Below are positions 10,412 to 20,640 of a DNA stretch of 64,000 nucleotides, in pieces. A program made the position numbers and the translations under genes. Origin of the DNA: Patiria pectinifera (Eukaryota; Echinodermata; Asteroidea; Valvatida; Asterinidae); assembly GCA_029964075.1 (NCBI GenBank), contig CM057148.1:30807916-30871915 (forward strand), in the 5' to 3' direction. The notes beneath the pieces are model-generated. The model did not search any database. It saw nothing but the letters and a program-made list of their open reading frames with translations, and had not been told where the DNA came from. Position 1 is the first letter of the stretch. Every line of letters begins with the position of its first letter.

Positions 10412-11519
10412 AGTGCGACATGGTCTGTTCTCAACGTCACTTTTCGGCCGTACAAATACTGCCGAAAGTGCTCAAGGTACACGACAACTGCTAACAACTC
10501 CCGTCGTGTCACGCAATAATTGCGTTCAGCCTTGCTCAGCTTACGGCTAGCGTAAGCTAGGACTTTTTCCTCTCCATCCTGTACTTGGGACAAGACCCCA
10601 CCTATGTCGTCTCCACTGGCATCTGTGTCCAAGAGAAAATCGCCCTCTGGAATTGGATAGGACAATATCGGGGCAGACCACCTGGCACCGTTCGCTCCTA
10701 ACAAACTTCCTAGCCTTCTCTGTAAGGGCGTGGAGCGGACTCGCAATTTCTGCGAAACCCTTGATGTACTTTCTGTAATAGGATGTGAGGCCCAAGAAAC
10801 TTCTCACATCCCTTACACATGGAGGGACTGGCCAATCGGCAACGGCTTGGACCTTCTTGGGGTCTGTTGCCACCCCGTCTGCTGAGACAATATGGCCCAA
10901 ATAACTCACTGACCGTTGAAATAAATGGCATTTGCTGGGCTTCAACTTGAGCCCAGCATCTCTCAACCTACCCAACACTATTCGGAGACGCTCTTGGGTC
11001 TCTCAACCGTTCGACCAAACACAATGATGTCGTCTAGGTAAATCAATAAGATTTCCCACTGCAGGCTCCTCATGACCTGCTCCATAAGGCGCTCAAACGT
11101 TGCTGGAGCGTTGCATAACCCAAAGGGCATGCACTTCCAGCGGTGAAGACCATTCCTCACCACAAAGGATGACTTCTGGCTGGCGTCTTCATCGAGAACT
11201 ACCTGCCAGTACTTTGACGCTAAATCTAAGGCACAGAACCATTTCGCCCCATGCAACACATCAAATGTCTCATCAATGCTTGGCACTTGATGGTGACAGC
11301 GTTAAGCTTCCGGTAGTCCACACAGATCCGCTTTGTCCCATCCTTCTTACCAACAAGGACAACGTTCGCAGCCGAGGGGCTGTCAGAAGGCTCTATGATG
11401 CCTCTCTCCTGGAGGTCAACAACTTGCCTCTGAATCTCCTCCTGGTAACTATATGGGTGACGCCTTGGCCGTTCCTTTATAGGCCTTGCTTCTCCGGTAT
11501 TGATGTGGTGTCGAACCAC
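10412..11519 (-). pseudogene. G3 reverse transcriptase and partial RNase H
   Basis: Spread over three frames. Frame 11519-11226 has [12 protein letters not shown]. Frame 11286-10978 has [29 protein letters not shown] and an intact catalytic IYLDDIIVF. Frame 10978-10547 carries the thumb ([15 protein letters not shown]). RNase H is visible in 10746-10412 with [15 protein letters not shown], ending at RTDH, where the microsatellite begins. Frame changes near 10,978, 10,710 and 11,270 make it non-functional. Confidence 0.83.
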
Positions 11520-11584
11520 ATCAGTCCGGCCAATGTCAAACTCACCCTTCGAGCGAAGACATCTTGAAATTCTCTCAAATACCC

Positions 11585-12693
11585 TTAGACCAACCCATGG
11601 TGTTCTACGTCAACGTTGGCTTTACACCATTCGAATAAATCGACTAAGTGTTTGGGTAACTCAGGCTCTGCGGCACAAGTAGCCACTTTGCCTACCTGAA
11701 TTGCACTCGACTCGACCGCGGAGATAACTCCTGCGGTAGTCCCCCTTCTAGCTGTCCTGGTCTCACGACCAGGATTAAAAACTCTCAGCGGGACGTACTC
11801 AGTCCCTGCTTCCACCAATGGTCGCCCTAGCGCTAAGCCTTTCGTGGCTAACTCGCCTCCTCCCTCAGGAGGTTCAACAATTGCTGGCCCAACCAGCCTG
11901 TGACATTTCTCAGCCACTACTCCGGGCACGACAGCTTCGTGACCAGACGGTATCTCTGTGGCCTCTGCAACCAACATTCTACCGATGAACGGTTCACCTC
12001 CACCATCGGTACATTGGATGTTTTCACCATTGAGCATCCACCTCTTGCTTCGGAAGTCCAAGTTCCCACCTGTAGTCAACAAAAAATCCATACCTAAGAT
12101 GCCAGCGCATCTTATCTTTGCAAAAAATGCCTTCACCGGGGAAATAGTACGACAAATCTGAATGTCTACCCATGCCACTCCCAGCACTCCCAGTGGTTTA
12201 CCATCAACCTGCTGGACGCTAACCTCATGTGCGAGCAAGGCAGGCCTTTGCTCTTCTTTTGGCATCTGGTAGTAGATCCTACTACTAATCAATGTATCAG
12301 TCGACCCAGTGTTTACTAAAATTCTGCATTTTGTCTTCCTGACAATTCCTTCCACAAATAAGCCATGCTTTTGGCTCTTGACCACACTAGGGCTCACAAT
12401 AAATCTCTTGTCGCAGCTTGTCGTCTGCAAACCATTTTCCCCACCAAGCTTGGGCCGCTTTACGGTTGAGAAGCCTTTGGAGTCTCCAGCCTGCCCGTGG
12501 GTCCTCCGTTTGGCTGGTCTCCGTTTCCTTGCTGGAACTTCGTTTCCTTGTGTGGCTGCTTGCAACTTCTTGCAAAATGGCCTTTCCCACCACAATTGAA
12601 ACACGTCAACAATTTGGGATCCTTAGGAGGTACCTGCACTGAGGCACTTCCCCTTTTACCCAAATCTGACAATCTGGCCAAGATGGCATCCAA
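11585..12693 (-). pseudogene. G3 zinc knuckle and protease region
   Basis: The frame at 12693-12460 contains a CCHC knuckle, CFNCGGKGHFARSC. The frame at 12604-11585 contains an aspartic protease-like segment, ILVNTGSTDTLIS (Asn at the position of the catalytic Asp), followed by GILGMDFLL. The knuckle and protease frames overlap and differ, consistent with a frameshifted gag-pol junction. Loss of the catalytic Asp suggests decay. Confidence 0.75.
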
Positions 12694-12710
12694 CTTCGAC
12701 TTTACCGACT

Positions 12711-13954
12711 TTACTCGACTTTACGAAAAGCCTCAGACTGTTCACCCACGGTGACTTCGAGTTTCCCAACTCGGTCATCGGTTGCTGAATCGAGAGCTCT
12801 GACTAACTTGACTGGCTTTCCCTCCAGTGCCCTCTGCCTCTCGACCTTCTCGTAATTCTCAGTCTCTAATGCGGCCTGTATGGCCATGTCCAAGTTCTTT
12901 GGACGCACCCTATGAATCTCTTCACGCACCGTCTGACTCATGACGGCATCGTGGAAATGATTCTTTGCAAGTCGATCTCGTGCGTCTTCCTTTAACTCAG
13001 GATATGCTTTACTGTAAGCTCACGCACTGCTTGCCCTAACTCTTGCAAGGACCCTTTCGGCCCTTGCCGACGATGTTGCAATTCGACTAAGTAATTTTCA
13101 GCCTGCAAGCCGGAATCAAACCTCCTCTTCAACAACTTCACCATTTCCGCATAACTATACTCATGCCCACCTGCGGATCCTTCTCCCAGTACTCTAAGAG
13201 CATTTCCCTGAAGGCTTGCAGCGAGGAATGTAGCAGCTTCCTCATCATCCCAGTGGTTAGCCTTCTTACAAGACTCAAAATGTCTGTGGTACTCTCTCCA
13301 TAATACCTTACCACTATACCTATCGGGAATGATGTTTGGAGGGTGCCGCTTCCGTCCCTACTGCTCCTTCAACACACTCTCATTACATACCCTTCGCACA
13401 CTTTTTAATGGCCAAGAGCCTACCGACGGGACAATATCCTTTCCCGATCGGTCAACACTATTGCCTACTCGGGTAGCAAAACTCATTAGTTCTGCCCTCA
13501 ACTTCTCAGGAGTCAAAACCTCCTGTCCCTCTGCAAAGGGATTATTCCGTGTCGAATCACTTCGACCTAATTTTATGTTACTCAGACCATCTTCTTTATA
13601 CGCACCAGGCATCTAAGCCACAGGCGTTTTACCCTCTACCGATAAGTCGAATGCAGGTTTCCCTAAAGGGTGTGCTCTCCCCAAAGCTCACCTCTTTCCT
13701 GCCCTCATGGACTACCTCCGGCGACATGGCCTCACATCATCGCCTTTGCCCTGAACGACTCATAGCCAATTTGCTTGGGACTCGAAACTCAATTTCCGGG
13801 TCAACCCGAATCCGACACCTCTCTAGCTCAGCCTCTTTTGCAGACTTTTCTAGCTGCAGCAACTGATTCTCCATCCGCAAGCGACTCATTCCTCTTCGAG
13901 TGACTGTACTTTGCTCTCACCTGGCGAGGCAACCGCACCACGCTGCCTGCTCAT
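12711..13954 (-). pseudogene. G3 Gag, broken into several frames
   Basis: A likely start ATG on the minus strand is at 13,954, but that frame closes after about 22 codons. Further pieces are at 13612-13358, about 13,290-12,960 (matching the helical retrotransposon gag domain, with FLAASLQGNALRVLGEGSAG and VKLLKRRFDSGLQAENYL) and 12941-12711. No single frame covers the protein. Confidence 0.65.
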
Positions 13955-14076
13955 GGCAACGATATCCGACAACGGACTCTTTTTAACAACACCAAACAAT
14001 TTTGTAAGCTCTCCGAAAGCTTTCGACTTAATTAGCGAATTTTACTCAATCAATTCCGATCCCACCTTTGACACCA

Positions 14077-14912
14077 TTTTTGGGCGGATTGCTCCCGAAC
14101 CCCGTTACTTCCTCGGACCGGGGACTAACGAGCGGCCTCAAGGCTAAGGGATGCAAGTTTGATTTGGTGGAAATATACCGTCTAAGGAATTGATTGGCTT
14201 ACTCTGCTCAATAAGTCAAATAAACACAACAGGACACTTGATTTCGGACCACAATGATTTAAATATGGTTTAATGAATCAACAAATATGAATGATTGATA
14301 ATTAGATGAACTTCTTGGACTAAGGGGAACATTTTATTATTAATTAAACCTGATGTGTGGCTTACTACCCGCTGTGCAAGGCTGACTACCTCGCTGTTTG
14401 GCTTACTATAAGGACTATAAACTACAACAGTCGTTAAGTTTATAATAGAGGTTCTAAAGGTAACAACTTAAGCTGCAGACACCTCTTTCGATACTTGGCA
14501 CGCTCAACCACCTTTGGCTGATGCTACTCCCAACGCACGGCTTACCTATGTTCTCCGCTACAACGGGGAACTACACGCTACCGGGCCAAATGCACGCAGC
14601 TCGCCGGCAACAACCTAGCGATCTCGGCTCCCTAGTAAGCGCTACCCACGTCACAAAGCCGATCCTAGTAAGCCACACACAAACCACAAACTCTACATAG
14701 TTCGTGCTTACCTCTGACTGTTGACTCCCCACTGCCATTAACACACTGACTGTCTAACCACGTGTGTACGTCTCCACAGCACACAGAACAATGTTGGGTG
14801 ACGCGCTGCCAATCACATCTCTGCGCGCAGTTACTTTTACCAAACTCCAGCCCGTGACATTGCTCACTGGGTGAATATCCCTAAATTGCGCTAGTCTCCT
14901 AACAAGCCTACA
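14077..14912 (-). repeat. Probable 5' LTR of G3
   Basis: Non-coding sequence lying between the G3 primer-binding-like site and an unrelated gag fragment. Boundaries are inferred from the primer site at one side and a TGTAGGC...CA-type edge at the other. The partner LTR is absent from the window, so this rests on position alone. Confidence 0.45.
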
Positions 14913-14915
14913 TGT

Positions 14916-15138
14916 TTATAGAACACTTTCGCCACAGAACATTGCATTCTCCGCTTCGCCCCACTCATTGACCATCGGCATACTCTCGAAGTGAATGAGG
15001 TAGTCGGCCCAAGAAGACGTGCCGTCGAACTGGTCTGGAAGCATCATCGGTCTCCTGACTGCACCAGCATTGTCTGCTCCCGCTCTTCCCTTTAGGGATC
15101 TTTCCAGTTGATCATGCTTTGCTCGCAGCCTGACATTC
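14916..15138 (-). pseudogene. Gag N-terminal fragment of another Gypsy element
   Basis: A short minus-strand frame with a likely coiled-coil segment (RAKHDQLERSLKG) followed by LPDQFDGTSSWADYLIHFES, the opening of the capsid-like region of Gypsy Gag proteins. It ends at a stop at 14,916, at the edge of the G3 LTR, which probably inserted into it. No other part of this element was identified. Confidence 0.6.
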
Positions 15139-15384
15139 CCTCAGCAGTAGCCGGTGGCACATGGTTGGATGGTGTTGTACGTGTCCATGCTTGCCCCTGC
15201 ATTTTGTCGGGATTTTGCACTCCATAGCGTAGTCCGGTTTCTGACTCTCTCCAGTGCAAAGGTTCGAGGGGATATGTGTTTCTGTTTTGTGTGGGAAGCG
15301 TCCTTTCCGGGTAATCTCGATCTGCATTACCGGGATCTGGACCTTTGGTCTATTTACATTGCAATTTGCCTGTCTTGTAAGGGT

Positions 15385-16812
15385 CCACATCGTTGATTTG
15401 TGCACGGCGGATCTTCTCTGCAAGGTAAGGATCTGTCTCATTAACTTGTGTACAGCGGATCCTCTGGGGGTGATCCTTCTCATAGGTGTGTGTGTAGCGG
15501 ATCCTCTCCGAATGGTGAGGATCCACCTCATTGGCTTGTGTACGGCGGATCCTCTGTGGGGGATCCGCCTCATTGGGGTGTGCACAGCGGATCCTCTCCG
15601 AGTGGTAAGGATTCGCCTCATTGGTTAGTGTACGGCTGATCCTATCCGAGTGGTAAGGATCCGTCTCATTGCCTTGTGTACGGCGGATCCTCGGGGGGGG
15701 GGGGATCCGCCTCATATGGTTGTGTACGCCGGATCCTCTTAGGACGCCGGATCCTCTCAGAGAGGTAAGGATCCGCCTTATTGGCTTGTGTACGGCGGAT
15801 CCTCTGTGGGGGGTCCACCTCATTGGGCTGTGCACAGCGGATCCTCTCCGAGTGGTAAAGATCCGCCTCATTGGTTAGTGTACGGCTGATCCTCTCCCAG
15901 TGGTAAGGATCCGCCTCATTGGGTTGTGCACAGCGGATCCTCTTCGAGTGGTAAGGATCCGCCTCATTGGTTTGTGTACGGCGGATCCTGGGGGGGGGGG
16001 GGATCCGCCTCATTGGATTGTGCACAGCGGAACCTCTCCGAGTGGTAAGGATCCGCCTCATTGGTTTGTGTACGGTGGATCCTCTGGGGGGGGGGATCTG
16101 CCTCATATGGTTGTGTACTGCGGATCCTCTCCGAGTGGTGAGGATCCGCCCCATCGGGTTGTGTCCAACGGATCCTCTGTGGGGGATCTGCCTCATTGGG
16201 TTGTGCCCAGTGGATCCCCTCCGAGTGGTAAGAATGCGCCTCATTGGTTTGTGGCACGGCGGATCTTCGGGGGGGGGGGGGATCCGCCTCATTGGGTTGT
16301 GCACAGCGGATCCTTTCCGTGTGGTAAGGATCCGCCTCATTGGCTTGTGTACGGCGGATCCTCTGGGGAAATTCGACGCATTGGTTTGAGCATGGCGGAT
16401 CCTCTGGGGGGGGGGGGGAGGATCCACCTCATTGGGTTGTGCACAGCGGATCTTCTCCGAGTGGTAAGGATCCGCCTCATTGGCTTGTGTACGGCGGATC
16501 CTCTGGGGAAATTCGACGCATTGGTTTGAGCATGGCGGATCCTCTGGGGGGGGGGGGGGGGATCCACCTCATTGGGTTGTGCACAGCGGATCTTCTCCGA
16601 GTGGTAAGGATCCGCCGGTTTGTGTACGGCGGATCCTCACCGAGTGGTCAGGATCCGTCTCTTTGGATTGTGCACAGCGGATCCTCTGGGTTGGATCCGC
16701 CGCATTTGGTTGTGCACAGCGGATTCTCTCCAAATGGTAAGGATCCGCCTCATTTGCTTGTGTACGGTGGATCCTCTGGGGGATCCACCTCATTGGGTTG
16801 TGTTTGGAGGCT
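15385..16812. repeat. GGATCC-rich minisatellite, units of about 48 bp
   Basis: About 30 degenerate units. A typical unit reads GGATCCGCCTCATTGGTTTG, then TGTACGGCGGATCCTCTCCG, then AGTGGTAA. Each unit contains an inverted repeat, GGATCCGCC facing GGCGGATCC, so every unit can fold as a hairpin. Alternate units replace the CTCCGAGTGG part with runs of 7-14 G. Higher-order pairs of about 90 bp are visible, and two blocks near 16,340-16,610 are almost identical. Long open frames exist on both strands (up to about 250 codons), as expected of a repeat without stops; I do not regard them as genes. Confidence 0.9.
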
Positions 16813-16824
16813 TACTTTTGGGCC

Positions 16825-17045
16825 ACACGGACCCGTCACGCAATCATATGTACTACCGTTCCCACCAAAATCGCGTGTATCCAGGTCATGTGTCCTGCCG
16901 TTCCCGCAAAAACCGCGCGGATCCCGGTCACGTGTGCCGCCGTTCCCGCAAAAACCGCTCGGGTGCAGGTCACGTGTGCCACTGTTCCCGCCAAAACCGC
17001 GCGGGTCAAGGTAACGTATACAACTGTTCCCGCCAAAACGAAGCG
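16825..17045. repeat. Second minisatellite, 42 bp unit, about five copies
   Basis: Units contain GTTCCCGCAAAAACCGCGCG followed by a GGTCACGTGTGCC segment, at a period of 42 bases. Outer copies diverge more than central ones. It directly adjoins the GGATCC array but shares no unit sequence with it. Confidence 0.8.
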
Positions 17046-19882
17046 GACAGGTTGTTCTGCTATGTACTGATCTGTGGATAGAGGGAAGTGGCGTACTCGT
17101 AGTAGTTTTCCGGTCCCTACTGTACATCAAAGTGGTTTCTCCCCGCGGGTATCCTTGGGTGGGAATTTCCAATTCCTGATCGACGGGCTCTCTAACTGGC
17201 TAGCAAACTATCTCCCTACGTGCCGACCATCATCAGGCCCCCACAGGTCACATTCCCACTCTTTTGCTGCCTTCCCGGGAGTAATTCCCCAGTAGACTGT
17301 GGAGTGTACGACAAAAATAATTGCAAATCATCAATCGTGATGTAAGAACCCAATGTCTCATCCGGTCGAGGGCAACTCGCTCCTACCGCGTCTCCGCCAT
17401 GTTTCCTACGTGTGACCATAACGCTGATCCTTCAAGCAATCAAGCAAAACACTTTCAAAAAAATACCTGATTTCCTGTCCTGACTGTGCCGCCGCTGCCA
17501 CCAGTGTAGCGTGTAGCCTAGGGGTTGTTTACCACACAGTCAAAAAGAACAAACACAGGTAATATTCCTTTGAAATGTGCTCTTTTATTCCACAGGACTT
17601 TACAGCAATACGAAAACATTTCTGAACTTTTGATCTCTCAACATGTGACTCACAAGTGGAAATTTCCACACCCCGACAAAAGCGTCCCTTGAACGAGTTT
17701 TACAGGGGCCCTGGTCCGCACCGTCGAAGGTGTATAGCGCCCTCAGTTGGCCGGTCGTCGCAGACGTTACATCACGATAAGCAAAAAAAATTGTCTTTTT
17801 CGAAAGTAGTGTCAGGTTGCAACATTTTTTTCTCAAAAGTAATTAAATTAGAGCGTCAAATAAACTGCAAGACATTAGGCAAGAAAAGTTACACAACCCT
17901 CTTCTAAAATTGATGTTTTTTGGCTCTGCCAATGACAAACGTGAATACCAATCAATAATACTCAACGCACATTTTGTACAATCGCACTGATACGCTGAAA
18001 ATAGATTAGTCAGTTCCCGATCGCAGCGCTTATTCAGCAACGGAAGTGATGTGTGGGAACATGACCCCAATCGGTGCAAAAAGTTCCCGGATAGCAAAAT
18101 TTGATGACGCTGTTCATCGAGTTCGGGAACTTTTGTCAGTGCGAAAAGTCGCCCCTAATCAAAGACAAAATTAAAGTAAATACTGATTTATTGGTTTGAA
18201 ACTTTCACAGATATGAGAAATGACAAGTTTTCAGTAACAATATAAGAGATAGGCCCTAGGCCAAGGCCCCTTTATACTGTATGTTGCATCAGATTTTTTT
18301 AATTAGTGCTCCTCAACACTATAAACACGCGAGTCGTCTGAACAAATATTGACAACACTGAAATTACAAGATAAACTGTTCAAAAATGACAAAAATAACT
18401 GTAATTGGAATTATGTGAAGTATACTTTAGGTTATAAAGGTCATTTTTGAACTGAAAAACACCCTTGACTCTAATATAATCGAAAATAAACAGGGACTAT
18501 ATCGATCGCCTAAAAAAAAAAATAGGCTAGCGTTCGTGCATAGGTTAGGCCTAACGTACATTTAATATACGTACGACTGTTACACCAAGATTATTCATAC
18601 AGAAGACGCGTTGAAAATTCGCTTACCGTTTTCTAAGAATCCATTCATCCCCCGAAGGGCAACAACTTAGTTGTTTGCCGATCGGCGGTGGTCACGCGGA
18701 CTGTCATGGGCATCCTCTCCGGTGGATGAGGCTAGATTAAATACCTTAAAATAAAATGCATTGATAGTTTACAAACAATGGCGTCCGTCCGCGCCCGGCT
18801 GCGATATTTTTTTTACACAATTATCTATGGTACTTTGTGCGCTTTCCTATGGGGCAAGGTTTTTTTTATAACTAGGCTTTTTTTTATAACTAGGCTTAAG
18901 TGGAGGCTTCTATTTTTCAACTTGGTACGGATTTCAGACTTTATTTCCCTTTAAAAAAAAAAATCCTCCAGAGCCTCGGATCAGAAAAGAAAAAAAAATT
19001 GCTGCTTTACAAGTAGTATCCGACTGAAAAATAACGTTTTTAAGAAAAAACTTAAAATTGTTGAAAAAAAAAGAGCAAAATCTGAATTAGCAGAGCAAGG
19101 AATCGAACACGGGGATCTCGCTAGGCAATGGCGGTGCTCGACCAAATTTTGCATTTCATAAATTATATACTTTCGCACATGTGGAGAGAGTATACACGCG
19201 AGTAAGGGCGCGCGCGCGTAAGGGCGCGCGCGCGTAGGTAAAAGGCTACAGGATTGTAGAGCGCCGCTACGCGACGCTCTACAATCCTATAACCTTGATT
19301 CAAGTCGTCTGAAAAATGGGTACCCTGTACTATTATGTAAATAAAATATTCGCCGCCCGGCCCGCGCGCGAATCACGCGTGTACGTTATATCCCATAATA
19401 CTTGTACTCACAAAGGTGATGCCGTCCAATCAGATTGCTGGATTTTCAACATGCGCACATTTTGTTATCTTTTAACACCAGCACTAAACTAACACCAAGT
19501 TATTCGAGTTTCTGCTTGCACATTTAAATGAATTGGTGTTATTTTAACACCATGGGAATCACCCAAACCTTTACACCAGTTCAGTGTCAGCAATTTAACA
19601 CCAGAGTTTTTGCAGTGTAAGAATGTCGGATGCCGAAGAGCTCGTGGTTTTGAATATATAAAGAAAAAATGAAGACTTGTTGGCCCGTCGATGAATTTAG
19701 AATGATTTCATATAAAGGTGCGAGGCTCTATTACAAAAATATCGGCAATTATTGATAAAAGGCGACGACGAAGCGATCCGTGACAGCGTGAACTTCCACT
19801 GAAACAAGAAAAACAAAATGAAAACCTATATGGAAACAGCGGTGGTAAATGAACAAGGGGGTTAACTATAAAGCACCACCGA
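17046..19882. other. Intergenic stretch without recognised gene
   Basis: No convincing coding exon was found. Notable items: AATAAA on the minus strand near 17,584-17,589; poly-A/T runs at 18,510, 18,850-19,080; a tRNA-like piece near 19,090-19,145 on the minus strand (CCGTGTTCGATTCC resembles a B box, with GGTCGAGCACCGCC upstream), probably a SINE remnant; a GGGCGCGCGCGCGTA direct repeat at 19,206-19,236; a hairpin with arms AGGATTGTAGAGCG at 19,250-19,290; and repeated TTAACACCA words at 19,470-19,610 ending in a CTGCAAAAAC-type terminus (minus strand), likely the end of a DNA transposon. Confidence 0.4.
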
Positions 19883-20266
19883 CAGTGGCGTAAATCTGTG
19901 CCGGGGAGTGGGGAAATGGGGGATGACCAAAATAAAATAAAAAATCCCGGCCGTGGAAATTCGAAAGGGGTGGTGGGGGTGGGGGTAGATATCACATTAC
20001 TTATGGGGCGCTGTTCATGATGCACATGTACATATCTTTATGTATACTCGCGGTTCCATACAAACGGCGCATTTTAAGCTTTTGCACTTTTGTAATATCA
20101 ATTTTTTAGTGCTATTGGGAATACATTGAAATCCGCTTTTTTTGTTTCTCATCACGAAAAAGGTGTGGGGGAATGATTAAATGGCCCAACCACCCACCTA
20201 GTCAAAGAGTGTGTGTGGGGGGGGGGGGGGGGAGATATACCCCCCCCCCCCCGGATTTACGCCCCT
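19883..20266 (+). mobile_element. Short inverted-repeat element, copy 2
   Basis: It begins CAGTGGCGTAAATCTG and ends CCGGATTTACGCCCCTG. The internal sequence is shared with 9,890-10,163 in the same orientation. Near the right end a run of about 18 G is followed by AGATATA and about 14 C, a potential hairpin. It ends within a few bases of the region that matches the inverted exon-1 copy. Confidence 0.68.
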
Positions 20267-20519
20267 GGCCACCGTTGTTTTAAACCAGTGTTCCAATCAG
20301 GGATCCCAATGTTGTGTTCAGTATAGATGTTTGGTGAACTTTGAACCGTCACACCTCAAACAATTATTTGTACGTGTGCGTGATGGGTGGTCGATGCTTG
20401 AACATTGGACGCCATAACAAAATGCATGGTTGGAAAGACGGACGAAGAGAACTGTACTAGGCGTGTTGCAGAGGAACTATTGTTCGAGAGGAACACATGT
20501 TAGTCACCGGGAATCCCTG

Positions 20520-20640
20520 ATGAAACATACAATAGATTTCTACAGACATCTGAGATTTGGTGTTATGTATTTGTTAATAGCAACTGCTATCTTCGCAATC
20601 AGCCTGTGTGCTGCATATGACATATGTCCTCTAGGCACTG
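20520..20640 (+). CDS. Receptor exon 1: signal peptide
   Basis: Two in-frame ATGs (20,520 and 20,565). The second directly precedes a hydrophobic core, YLLIATAIFAISLCAAY, typical of a secretory signal, with a likely cleavage after CAA. The exon ends with a G in phase 1 at a consensus donor GTAAGT (20,641). The frame is open upstream to about 20,430 without other evidence of coding. The inverted dead copy at 9,148-9,765 conserves mainly this exon. Confidence 0.78.

Larger units (their letters stand above)
10412..14076 (-). mobile_element. Truncated Ty3/Gypsy element G3 (gag-PR-RT-RNase H)
   Basis: A minus-strand element running from a tRNA primer-binding-like site (TGGTGTCAAAGGTGGGATC, about 14,058-14,076) through gag, protease, RT and part of RNase H. 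Integrase and the 3' LTR are missing, cut off at the microsatellite. Upstream, about 14,077-14,912 is probably the 5' LTR (it precedes the primer site and its minus-strand start would be TGTAGGCTTG), but there is no second LTR to compare. The frame changes many times, so this is an old, inactive copy. Confidence 0.8.

Noticed and set aside
15666-16427. Open frames of 170-253 codons on both strands across 15.3-17.0 kb
   Set aside because: They follow the 48-base minisatellite in several frames and repeat its translation (RIRRTQTNEADPYHSE-like); a stop-free repeat explains them without a gene.
15385-17045. CRISPR-like array
   Set aside because: The units are contiguous degenerate tandem repeats without unique spacers, in a eukaryotic context.
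19085-19145. Minus-strand tRNA gene
   Set aside because: A B box and part of the anticodon arm are visible, but no pairing acceptor stem or complete A box was found; more likely a SINE remnant.
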